Source: Morinoia aosen (Eukaryota > Arthropoda > Malacostraca > Amphipoda > Talitridae). Taken from it: 64,000 bases of DNA. Each line of letters begins with the position of its first letter. Positions within the stretch are counted from its first letter, which is position 1. A program made the position numbers and the translations under genes. The notes beneath the pieces were generated by a model. That model did no database searches. It saw only the letters and a program-made list of their open reading frames with translations, and had not been told where the DNA came from. The stretch lies in assembly GCA_030386875.1 (NCBI GenBank), contig CM059567.1, positions 55,040,020 to 55,104,019 of the forward strand, read 5' to 3'. Positions 9,791 through 21,600 of the stretch are shown here, in pieces.

Positions 9791-12700
9791 GGAGAGGGAA
9801 AAACAGCCTTCCTAGAAGTCACGGGATACTCAAAAGGCAATGAATCTGGACCGCATCTCTCAGAATACGAAGGGTCCAGCAGTTCCTACGAAACGCAAGC
9901 GAAGCCCACATGCCCTGCTTGAGAGAAGCTGAGGAACCCAACCTGACGTAACTGCCAAGTGCGACAAAGGAGCGGCGTCTTCCGTTGTCGAGCGACCAGG
10001 CACTACACAACATGAGGCAACCCGCAAGTTCATCATTAGCGGATCTGAACGCGTTATAGAATCACACGAGTCTATTCCACCTGGTGCACAGTTACAATCC
10101 TACTGTCTTAGTCTACTTCGCTACGATTTATAACGGCAGTGTAATTACTTCAGAACTAAAACTAATCGATAAAAATTAAAGGGTGTCATTGACCTGAAGT
10201 AAAATTCTGTTGCTGTACATAATGGTTAATATAAAAGCAGAGAAAGGTCAACATGAAAGAACTGAGTGGAAATATAAGGCGTCTAAAAGAATAGACCCTC
10301 ACAAGTATTAAGCGAGTGTCAGACACCCTTCAAAACAGATAATTTCTAAAGAAGGTACGAAGTACAGCTAACATAAGGAACACATCTCAGTGACTCATTG
10401 TGATATTCAAGTCAGGATCCATCAGACCTGGTCTCTAATACGCCAACTACATTTAGTACACCAAGCACTACATTACCACAATTTGGCAAGGCTTATTCAA
10501 GTACTCGAATCGTGAATTTGAAACATGAAACACAATTGAAGACAGATAAGATAACTAAGTGCCAGAATTAACATCTGTACTGATACGAGTTCTACATGCA
10601 TTCTTGGCACGCACATCTACTAAAAACGAGTCAGCGAACTACTGAAAACCAATGATTTTTCTAACAAAGAGAGTTAATTCTAAAATGAAGAAACTTTTTC
10701 AAGAAACAACTCTAGTTTTTACACGTCGGTTTTCAGTAGCCATAAGAAACAAACGAGGCTGTCTGGAAGCGTGCGAGCAAATTCTCGATTGGCAAACTAA
10801 GACATACAGTTTTTATATAAAGTCAGTCGTAACTCCTCCAACAACTAATGGTAATTACACACTGCGATTTAGAATACTTGTGTCATAGACAAGAAATATA
10901 AAAGAAATATAATTAGAGTGAAAGTGCTTCAAGACCTCCAGTATTGATACCCACGGAATTTAAGGCTAGTGCAATTTAAAATAACTAACCCACCCAGATA
11001 GAAGTAATATATATTTCAATCAGAAGTAATATATATTTCAATCAATCACTATATGTATACCAAATTGCGTTCGAGTCTATGATGTCTTCGCCATAAAACA
11101 TGGTAGGCATGGAATTACTTATACAGACATGGCTGTGATCATGACTGAGCTCATTGCATAGGTTACGAATTCTTTTACACTAGACAGTCAATTGAACCAA
11201 CAATAAATTCTAAGTAACACAGAGAATGACAATAATAGCATTGGTAATGTAATTTAACCGAAATACTCCACGAACTAAAGCCGAATGCCGACAAGAAACA
11301 CTGGAGTAAGGAGGTTAAATTCGAGCTAAACAATGTATGCATGAAAGACATTTACAGATCACTTAAAATTACCACGCTATTTACACATGAAAGACATTTA
11401 CAGACCAAACGACACCAACTCCACTCAGAAGCTCAAATAAATGAGGCTATTTACATTCCAATTCTATTTCTCTCAGCCTCAACGCACACATCACGACTGC
11501 ATGCACCACGTTCCTTGCACACGACCATTGCTGGCGGCTCCGCTCACGGCACCGAAGCGATATTAATGACGAGAGTCAGAAGTGTTTCTCTTTAGAAGTT
11601 TTACTCCAAACGTAAGAGGACGGCGAAGTTTATAGTCAACCCATGTAGTGCTACAGTGTAGTAGATATGATACCATTGTTTAAATCAAATAAAGAGGAAG
11701 AATATTTCATCATCGCATACACTAGTCAGCATGATAGCATGAAGTAACACGGTCGTACCAACTTGAAATGAAAACTAGCATCCAGTATAAAATGGTTATG
11801 CCATTCATACATAGAACGATATTAGATAATTTCTCGTCTTGTTCCAGCGACGTGGGTTTTAACGAGGTAAGGTGAATATTCTCCTGTGTTTTCAAAAACG
11901 TAAATAAATGACGGTCATGAAGGAATGGACAGCGGATGTTATGAAGCATTTAAAACCAGCTCAACTATGTACTGTTAGACACTGCAACGAAGACGAAGAT
12001 AATTACATTTTCATTAGTACGCACCAACAGGAAGATATATGAAATTTACACATAACGCCGAAACAACGTATTTTATGACAGATTTCGCCTATATATATCG
12101 CAGTTAATGCAGACCCTTATAAATTGAATGGGGTTTACTGCATTCAGGCAATGTAATAACCAGTACCATTACGCATCCAAATCAAAAGAGAAAGGAATCG
12201 TACTCGATATATAACCTGAGCTCATTTTAGACAAATTCTACACGAAAGCAGAATAAAATTTCGCCACGAAATCTCAAGGGATGCGACCATTTTTCACCTA
12301 CATGAGGTACGAAAGTCATTCTATCTTTTGAGTTCATTCTGAAAAGCGCACAGCTAGCTACATGGCAGCCCTTAATCACTACATCCCCGGCGCTCTCTTC
12401 ACTTCTCAACACCCTTGAAATGCACAGCTTACATTCTTATGACATTCATCGCTCCGGAGCCTATGGACTGCTAAGAACTCAAGATGAAGCATTCAATTGG
12501 AGACACCACCCATTAGAAACTTTACATGGCAATAGGAGCACTCATTACCATCGCTCGCCGCCTCACCCTACTCAACACTAGGAGCACTCCACACAATTCT
12601 CATCACTCAACCAGCGACCAGATGCCGCAGTTTTAGTCTGAGAAAATACGGAAACAGCCAGAAAAAAGTTGACTGAAATTCATGAATTAGAATTGCACCA

Positions 12701-12979
12701 TTTTAGGGATGTATCCATCAGTTAAAGCTGCATCTTCAACAAAAAATTCCTCGCAGCACAACAGGGGACGATGAACGTGGGCCGCACCTCCACGCAAATT
12801 TTGAGAGCTATAAAAACAGCATTCGAAATATTGTTAAGGGCCGGAAAACACGTCGAGTACTTAACGAACGATTGCGCCTATTGCACTGTACATTGAGTTT
12901 GATGTCCTACACGTCTGGCACGGAACATTTCCTTGGTTGTTGATTGCACAAATTATTTTGGTACCGCAGATAGACCCAT
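9791..12979. other. Intergenic, no gene recognised
   Basis: About 3.2 kb without supported coding sequence. A perfect 22-bp direct repeat lies at 11000-11043 (unit containing GAAGTAATATATATTTCAAT). A shorter duplicated block, GAAAGACATTTACAGA, occurs at 11343 and 11390. The 9800-10080 segment is less AT-rich than its surroundings but shows no splice-bounded frame. Confidence 0.4.
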
Positions 12980-13338
12980 GATTAGATTAGATTAGTTGTT
13001 AGTTTTAGCCTCCCTACCCAGCAACAAATGCGATCCAAAGAGAGGAAGGAAGAAGGAACCATTTAGTATGGAGTTAAGGAAACGCTGAATCTACGCAGAA
13101 AGGCATAGAAACAGTAAGTCGTGAAAGAAGACCATGAAACAAGACAAAAGTTGAAGAGGAAAGTAGTAGGTGCTGAAGAACAGGACAGCAGTGAACAGAA
13201 AGAAGGTGGTCCTTAACATAACAAAAACATTTTATTTCAACAAAATAGAAGGCCCGCCTAACTCTCAGCTCGGGACCTCACATTTTCCCCCTGGAGTGCG
13301 AATTCCCCTAAATACAATAGTTCTATTCCCTTGAGGGG
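12980..13338 (-). mobile_element. SINE-A copy 5
   Basis: Full-length copy with a three-unit GATTA tail end (plus-strand left side) and the CCCTTGAGGGG hairpin at the right. It is very close to copy 2 over the CTCCCTACCCAGCAA and TTTAGTATGGAGTTAAGG blocks, suggesting a related, fairly young subfamily. Confidence 0.85.
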
Positions 13339-14024
13339 TCCAACGGCCTATTAGAAAAACGAAAACTTTGAAGCATAAATGACGTAGTGGCTGTCCCTAC
13401 ATGGAAGGAAGGAAGGAAACAGAGGGAAGTACTACCTACCCAGGCAATATTCTACGCAGTCCAAGACTCTTAAGACAAGCCATAACGTCGCCCTGGACAC
13501 TCGCAATGCTGCATCTTCACCCACACGATAAAACGACCTCATTCCGTGCATCCATAAACGTCATTCCAACTGATTGCATGGATTGCACGGATTGCACGTC
13601 GTACGAGAACGTCGTTCCAACTGATAGAATACGCACCATCTTACAGAACAAATGATGAAACAACCCAATTCATTAAATAATAGTTTTGAGGCCTTGCTTG
13701 CATAGCATAATAGCTTAAAGCTTACATTTTTTTGGTATTTAGCCCTAAGATAGCAACGCTGCACATCTGACATGTTGATTTCCTATTACTCAAAGGATAT
13801 GAAAAATGAATCTGATTCATCGGTAATGAACAGTCTCAATCAAATTGAATCTACAGAATCAGTCTCCCGAAGTAAAAACGAGGTACTCCTTTAGATCAAC
13901 AACGGCAGTCTGATATGCCATAATGATTAGCACAGAAAATATTTACCCAATATATCGACAACATTTGAATGATTCAATGCTAGAAACGAAGAGCCTTGAC
14001 AAAACCAAAAAATCATGTTTGCAT

Positions 14025-14545
14025 GCAACCCTAGAGGTTGCAGCTCAACCCTAGTAAGGTTGCAGCTCAACCCTAGTAAGGTTGCAGCTCAACCCTAGTA
14101 AGGTTGCAGCTCAACCCTAGTAAGGTTGCAGCTCAACCCTAGTAAGGTTGCAGCTCAACCCTAGTAAGGTTGCAGCTCAACCCTAGTAAGGTTGCAGCTC
14201 AACCCTAGTCCGGTTGCAGCTCAACCCTAGTCCGGTAGCAGCTCAACCCTAGTCCGGTTGCAGCTCAACCCTAGTCCGGTTGCAGCTTAACCCTAGTCCG
14301 GTTGCAGCTTAACCCTAGTCAGGTTGCAGCTCAACCCCAGCTAGGTTGCAGCTCAACCATAGTCAGGTTGCAGCTCAGCCCCAGCTAGGTTGCAGCTCAA
14401 CCATAGTCAGGTTGCAGCTCAACCCCAGCTAGGTTGCAGCTCAACCATAGTCAGGTTGCAGCTCAACCCCAGCTAGGTTGCAGCTCAACCCCAGCTAGGT
14501 TGCAGCTCAACCCTAGTCAGGTTGCACAGCTCAGCCCTAGCACAA
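14025..14545 (+). repeat. 22-bp minisatellite, about 23 units
   Basis: Units read GGTTGCAGCTCAACC plus a seven-base linker. The invariant part is near-palindromic (GGTTG...CAACC around AGCT). Linkers change in blocks: CTAGTAA in about the first eight units, CTAGTCC in the next five, then CAGCTA alternating with ATAGTCA to form 44-bp dimers. The last unit has a two-base insertion (GCACAGCTC). No coding context. Confidence 0.95.
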
Positions 14546-14900
14546 TCTGTCAGCCATTTTCGTACCGCAACCCAGCGTGCGGCGACTACTTGAACGCTTA
14601 ACACTAGGCGTCCTTATACGATAAGATATTATCTATACTGTACAAACAATACAGCCGGTCAAGAACTAACCATGCACTCCATCAAACACGAGTGTGTGCT
14701 CGGCGCGCGTAAGATTAACGAGTTTACTAGAAATTAAATGAAAAAAGTTGCAGTCATACTTGATGTACGTTCTTTGAAATCAACGTAAATTGTGACAGAA
14801 AATGCGAAAGAGTCATAGAAAAAGAATATTTTATCAAAGTAATTCAGACCTGCACGCACCAAACAAGTTCACAGAAAATTTAATAAACATAGCACTGGTA

Positions 14901-15087
14901 AAGCGGCCCATAGACGATCAATTTTATTGTCAATATAATTGAAAATGATGAATATTGACAATTTAATTGATCGTCTGTGGGCTTGATTGACGACCGTCAA
15001 TTAATTGACTTATGTGGGTAAAAAAAATTTCCTCAATATTTTGAGTCAATGATATTGACAATTAAATTGATCGTCTATGGGCCGCTT
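14901..15087. mobile_element. TA-flanked MITE, 187 bp
   Basis: Terminal inverted repeats AAGCGGCCCATAGACGATCA and its complement TGATCGTCTATGGGCCGCTT are flanked by TA on both sides (14899-14900 and 15088-15089). A third, internal copy of the TTAATTGATCGTC motif occurs at about 14968-14985. There is no coding frame. The TA target suggests a Tc1/mariner-type non-autonomous element, unrelated in sequence to the MITE at 2571. Confidence 0.85.
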
Positions 15088-15089
15088 TA

Positions 15090-18000
15090 GGTGGTGCAGC
15101 GAAGTGGTACTATCGATCCGATGCACTTATGCAAGCCGGAGCAGCGTAATCACTCATGTATGACGGGAGGGTTGCAGCGTGTTGGCAGCTTGAGGTGCTG
15201 CTGGTACAAAACCTCTAGAACGAGGAGTGAAATATCACAAAACGCCGCTGGTCTGCGCAACTGCAGCGAAGTTAAAGCTTCACAATTGATCTCACCTCAC
15301 TTTTTATTATAGAGAAGTACATGTATCTGACAGAAATGTAACACTTCATTATTGAAGAAGATACATGTATGGGAGGTTAATTTTATAACTAACTAGCAAT
15401 AAAGAACGTTATCATAGAGTTTCGAGACTCCTCCCAATGGCGGTGGAAGTAAAGGCAGCAGCGACGGACAATGGCAGGGCACATCGCTATATCGTTGCAT
15501 GACTGCCGTAACTCAAATTTCGCGAGTTTTCAGGATAAGCATTTCAAAGTATCTAACTCATTTAACTTCAATATTTTACGTTAAGCAACCAACGCCATCT
15601 CTCGGCCAAAAATGCACTTAGACTTACGATTTTACTGCCAAGAGACGCAGGATCAATTCAGCATTCTAATAAATATTGCAACCTGATGCTTGAAATTTTA
15701 CGACAGTCTTGCAATGATGCAGCGACATGACGAGGTGCGCCACTCATTACTGTGTTGACTCTAAGGAAAGCGTCTTCCTACACTAATCAAAATACAATTT
15801 CTGGAGGATTAACACTAGAAGTGCAGTCTTTTTAGTTGTCTTTCAAGCAGTGACACCTATGGGGTAATTTTAAAAGAGCAAACTAAATAGAGAGGGTGAG
15901 CTACAAGTAAACATTACCAAGGTTTTGAAAGATCCTCCTGATAGAAACATGGCACATCAGTGCTATTTGCCAAGACATTATCTGGTAGGAAACCTTATAG
16001 CTTACAGAGGACCTTAATTCACCGGTAAGTAAAGTTAATAAGGTACGAGTATTTACACCTGAACTGAAAATAAAAAACGTTAATACTCTTTAGCTAACTT
16101 GATATAAGAGGGCTGCTGGCAAGTTACGAGAAGCTCAGAAGCTTGCTGTCCGTCAAACGACCAATATTCAATTCCTGAATCAATAGTCAACAGTGATATA
16201 AAATATTTTGATACAAGATGGAAAAGTACTGGCATTTGAAATGATCAGTTTTCTCATATTAAACATGTTTTCTGGATTCATAACAACGTAAAATCGTTCT
16301 CAAGAATTAAAACTTATTTACAAAATTTCAAGATGAACGAGGGCTAAATTGAATATTTGGCAAGAAAGTTCACTGCACTCACTGCTCTGGGACTAAAATT
16401 CGAAAGCATCCCAATATTACCTTTACAGATGAGCCCAAGTATGATGAATAAAATCGATTTATGACTGACGGTTCTACCGTTCCCTAAATATTCCGTCAAC
16501 ATCAATGCGTTATCAAAGTCACTGATGGATGACATGAACCTTATGAACGGATTAAATAGCAGACGCAGCGTGCACATGAACATTTCTGCAGCAACACATA
16601 TCACCGCAGCGCAATAAATTTGAACACTTACAGGTGATATTCTGAAGCGACTCGCTAATCAAGAAAATCACAGAAATAGATAAGAGAGTCAAGAGAATCA
16701 ATACTCCATGCTGGTAATTCTAAACTAGAATACGTATGGCTTTGTCTCCGTAGCAGTTCGGAGAGTGTTTCCAAATTGGCAGTGAGCATCTCGAAGAGAC
16801 AACAAATCCAGAAAGAATTAGTGCCACGCAATGTAGTGTCAGCGACACTCATCACCAAGATGAATGCACAAAATGCTGGTCTCCAAAGAAAAATAGAAAA
16901 AGAACAAAAAGTCTTACTACAAAAATTATGCCCACACTAGCCTCTACAAAAAGCGTAGAATATTTTGGGGTAGACTGCTATTACGCATCTACCTTATTTG
17001 CCCCGAGAATTTACTGGAGATGCCAGATACTATCAACATCACCTGCGATGCCCTCACAGATTTCCAATGTATCACCCTTTCTTTGAGCAAAGGACGATTG
17101 AGTAATAATGATCAATCTATTTTATAAAAGTTGAACGTTGTACGAAGGGAAAAAATTTCTTAAAATCGAATAAAGAACCGGGTTTTTACCAATGTAAAGT
17201 GAAATCAACTGCACATATGTACGGGCGCTAGCACCCAATCACACACATCTACCCTGTTTGAAAAGCTTACATGACGCCTTCACAAATCTGTCCCTCATCT
17301 GAGTATAGGTTAACCTATTCAAGATGGATGCAGCAACTAGCATGAATGCCCTAAAGAGCTCAAGAACGGTTTAACTTTACTACCACGTGACTTGTCCTCA
17401 GTATCAGACAATAAGTGATGTTTTGGAACAAGAAGTGATCCGAAATAGGAGACATTCTTCTAGATTTTTGAAATATTCAAGCCCCACTCTACGATGAGTA
17501 AATTTGCGGCTACAAGTTGCTGAAACGACGTGAATAAAACCGTGGTTATTGCTGTTTCCATGCGTTTAAAAATACTTCCCCATTCCTGCTTTTTTTTTGC
17601 TAAGGCCCAAGTAAAATTATTAGTAATTATCCAAAGATAGAATCTGAACCTTATAGGTGAATATTATTTGGAGGTGGAGAGCGTAGTAAGTTAAAATTCA
17701 ACCACCGTCATTTTCCATGAAACGAGAGGCAGCAGGAGGGTGCCATAAAATAACGCTACACGCTTCACTTCTGCGGAAACTTACAAAAAGACACCAACAC
17801 ATCATGTTTCGTACTATGGCTTCTGATCTAAATCATGCTTCCCTGAGACAAACTAAATAAAAGAACCCAGACAAAGCACCTACTAAAAAATTGGAAGCTC
17901 ACGTGAAATTATTAAAGCATAATATCTTTTCAATACTCCTAAAACATACCAAGCAAGATATCAAGTTCCAGAAAAACTTAGAAATTTTTCAGAGAATATT

Positions 18001-18484
18001 TACAGAAATTTTCAGGCTTCATACAAGCAGCAGCAGCAATTGATTTCCCACAATGAAAAATCTGAAAAAACTTCCAGAGGGAAATGTTTCTACAGGCACA
18101 AAATCAATAAGCACAATTTACTATGCGTTGCCGAGATGCATAATCAATTCGACACAACTTTTATGATTTTACACGATTAAATTATACAGATAGGAAATTT
18201 CTCGGCAATAAATATACATCTCATCGTTAAATTAGGGTACGAGTCACTATCGCATAAGCGAAAATTATAATTAAGGTGAAAGTTTTAGCTCTTAATGAGG
18301 ATACACGGCGGCCTCCAACCCGATTGCAAAACCCATCAGTGATTTGGCTACAGGGATCAAGCACGTGTTCAGCCCTCCATCTGTGGGTCAGTTCGAAGAT
18401 TCATGTTCCCGAGTTAAGACCACAGGCCCATTCATTAGCGCACACCCGAAATTCTAGAGGAACTTCCAACATACATCGTGCAAA
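15090..18484. other. atos 3' flank / UTR and intergenic sequence
   Basis: This is 3.4 kb beyond the atos stop codon on the minus strand. Part must be 3' UTR, but I could not place the poly(A) site: no clear AATAAA with a downstream GU-rich element was found close to the stop. The only noteworthy open frames are those at 16344-16935, listed separately. Confidence 0.4.
16344..16935 (-). pseudogene. Possible membrane-receptor-like relic, unrecognised
   Basis: Two consecutive minus-strand open stretches, roughly 16655-16935 and 16344-16604, encode hydrophobic, Cys- and Leu-rich peptides. One includes FCAFILVMSVADTTL and CLFEMLTANLETLSELL; the other includes SSISDFDNALMLTEYLG and HKSILFIILGLI. 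A donor-like CACCT|GTAAGT near 16630 and an acceptor-like TGTTGCTGCAG near 16590 lie between them, but an in-frame stop precedes the donor. The style recalls divergent insect chemoreceptors, yet no diagnostic motif is present, and the order of receptor-like segments is inconsistent. It may be chance. Confidence 0.15.
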
Positions 18485-18653
18485 TCATTTCCTGGGAGAA
18501 TATTTTGGATTTGTGGGTCCGTGGGTGAACGAGCGCAGCTCATATGGAGTGCCCGTCTTGTGGAGGGCCGCAGCATCAGCGTCGCTTTTCCGGAAAATTA
18601 GCATCCGGATGTCCGTGTGCAGGTACACCTTCCCTGACTTTGAGCTAGCAAAC
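18485..18653 (-). CDS. atos: atos coding exon 9 with stop (residues 1635-1690)
   Basis: Acceptor CTTGTGCAG|GTTTGC at 18653 completes the split Lys codon. The product runs FASSKSGKVYLHTDIRMLIF, then YELRSFTHGPTNPKYSPRK and TGA at 18487-18485. This matches the FAM214A ending (SSKSGKIYLHRDVRLLF ... YELKSYTESPTNPQFSPR). A few extra residues (DADAAALHKTG) sit before YELRS. Confidence 0.95.
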
Positions 18654-21600
18654 CTGCACAAGACGAAGTACAAAAAGAAGAATAACCATGTTCCCTCACA
18701 AATATACACACTGATTATCGTGGAAAAATCATAAATAAAGTCACGAAAAAAACACACAAGAAGGCAGAGACAAAAAAGCCATAATTAGAATGAGCTCGTT
18801 GAAATGATACGGAAGTCACCTTAAGAAACAAAAGAGAGCTTTAATAAAATAACAAAATTACAATTAATTCAAACTTATCCATGAGAAAGCTTTAATCCCA
18901 ACGAAATCTCAGAATCAGGGGCAAATACGACTATTTAGGAGCCTAGCCAATGGAAGCTTTAAATAGATGTTCACTAAGAAACACTTGGAGAATCGAACTG
19001 TAACTAGTTTACACTAAACTATTCAACGATTACTATAAATTAATCAAGCGTTTCTTGATTTCTTCTATGGGCTTGGTTCGGTCTTTGGCCATCTTAAGCT
19101 AGAAGAGCAGCGTAAGGCTTCCACATATTAAATTATGCTCCAGAGTATTTTATATATTTTATACAAAGCAACTTTTTGGAAAGCTCCTGCTTTTCTCTCT
19201 AACGTTTCTATACCACGAGAATAGGCAACTAGCGTGAAACACGGAGACCGTTGATGCAGTGGCAAAGAGTGAACATTTCGAGACAGAATAAAAATAATAA
19301 GGAGCTGAAAGAATTATCGTTCGGCTGGTGACGTTGTCTTTCAATAACTTATAGTAAACATATGCGCTAATTTCGACTTAGGAGCACAAAATTTTGTTTA
19401 GCAAGGAAGTAAACACAGCAGGAGCCATTGAAGAACCCACGATAACACATGGTAGTATAACCATTTTCTTGCTCCTAGTTCATCTCAGTAACGATGTAAC
19501 TTTCACTGTTCTGCAACGCAATATACCCTGCTCTAAATATACTGATAGCATAATTTCCTACGAGGGTATCATCGCTAGAAACAGGCACAAGTATCGACAA
19601 CGGCGGTCAACGTTGGCCGTTCAGAAACAATAAATCGTAAGTGGAAAGGACAATATTGGCCATTCAGAAACAGAAAATCATATTGTTTCGACACAAAAGA
19701 GTAGCAGAGAAATTTCGAGTGAAAATGCATCTATTGAAGAAACTACGGGAAAAAGCCTTACTTGAGATGTATGAGGTAGCGAAGCCACTGGTGAGCATCA
19801 GGGTCGAGGTCGGAGGCGCCGACGGGCATGTTGAGGGTGCGCTGCCGCAGGAAAGTGCGCGAATTGCAGGGCATGTCGCTGAGGTCGTACATCACAACGA
19901 ACATCTTCACTACGGTCCCCAGAGGGTTCAGCAGCGTCACCTGGACTGTGCCTTTGCCTGGCACTCGGTAGCCTTTCTTTTCCAAGCTTACGTGACCCTG
20001 CCAACAGAACTCTTTATTCAAATGCTCGTGTTGAACCGAAACATTTGAAATGGACTAAATTGGCTTCAGTAGAGGTAATTAGAAGCTTGGACTGCATGCT
20101 AAGCATATTATTATTGACATCTCACGTTTGAGTTTGGATTAAATTTCTAAACTCGGCATTTAGATGCAGTGTAACTTCTTGAGTGCATAGAAATTTCAAG
20201 TATTTAGACAATTTGAACATGGCAGGAAAAATCACTGGAAAATTACAAAACGACAGAAAAAATAAATACACATACCCCAGAAGAGATGACAACATCCTCA
20301 CCATGTACGGTGATGAGAAGTGGTCATTGTCGCCCAGAGTGTAGAAGAAGACGGTGACAGGTTTGACGATGTGCTCAGGACAGAAAGACCCAGACGCGGC
20401 AATTTCGGCCTTGAAGCCCTGCACGGTGGAGACCGGCTCCAGTCTGCCGTGCAACACACACTCCTCAAACGTGCCCAGCAGGTTTGAAGAGGCCACTGTC
20501 GCTGGGGCGGACACCGAACACAAGGCGGGTCTGCACGCCTCCGAGCACACGCCATTGCCCGTCACTTCGTCGCAGTCGCAAGAAGTATGCATGAGCGAGT
20601 CATCGTTCCGGTCTTTGTGCACGCTGTTGTGGAATGAAATTGACCTGCGCATAATGTATAGGAGAAAGTTAGTCCAATCAGGTGGTTCAAGCTTTTAAAG
20701 TTACGACAATTCAAACTCATTGCGGTTGTGTCACATAAAATTAAAAGGTCATAAAAATAGAATAGATGACATCGAAGGGGAATGTTTGTTTAGCAATTTT
20801 TCTGTTATCAAATTTCCCCAAACTAGTACTCTCCTGTACCGCAAACATATCTCGAGTAACACGGAGGGTGACAAATATTTTCGTAAGTCGCATTAAGCTA
20901 CTATTCTCTTCATATAATTTTCAAGTATTCTGTTACCCATTCTCGTTTACGTTATACTTCAAATTTTCTCGATTAAAGGAACCCCTTTCATGAGAGACGA
21001 TTAATTTGATCACATCTATAGAGAAACAGACAAGGAAGCAATGCTTACCTCTTGATAGCTGCTGAGGAGTTGAGACTAGAATCATACTCGAACCTGGACC
21101 CTGACTTTCTTAGAGGGGCAGGTGACGAGGTCAACGGCAGGCCGGTCTTGATATGGAAAACTGAGTTGGACTGAGAATCCAGCGAAGCCCTCAAAGGTTT
21201 CCGCTGAGTGGCATCGCTGGTGGAAGGTATAGAGATGGGGCCGGTGGGGGTGCCACCTCGGCTGACGGGCGAATTGGAGGCGATCGCATGGCTCGTGATG
21301 TCTGCAACCTCCTCGTCCCCAAGAATGGTACTGGGGCTGTCCGGCCTTACTTCCGAGACAGTCGTCGAAGAATAACCATTGACCTCACCAACTTGCTGGT
21401 CCTCATCACAGATAACATTACTATTACTACCCATAAAATTATTGAGATCATTTTCAACTTCACTATGCTCCACGGTGTCAGGTTTGGCCTGCTTACAGCT
21501 GCTCCAGGTGTGGTCAGAGCTGACTTGGTAAGACCGTTTCATGAGCGAACGGAACAGACTGGGCGGTTGCTGAGTTCGTTTGAGGGACGAGGCAGAGCCA

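Noticed and set aside
14025-14545. CRISPR-like array of regular palindromic repeats
   Set aside because: The linker segments are themselves repeated and only 7 bases long, so this is a minisatellite; the window is also clearly eukaryotic.
20354-20698. 114-codon plus-strand open frame opposite atos exon 7
   Set aside because: The minus frame matches the Atos domain almost residue by residue, so this one is a shadow.
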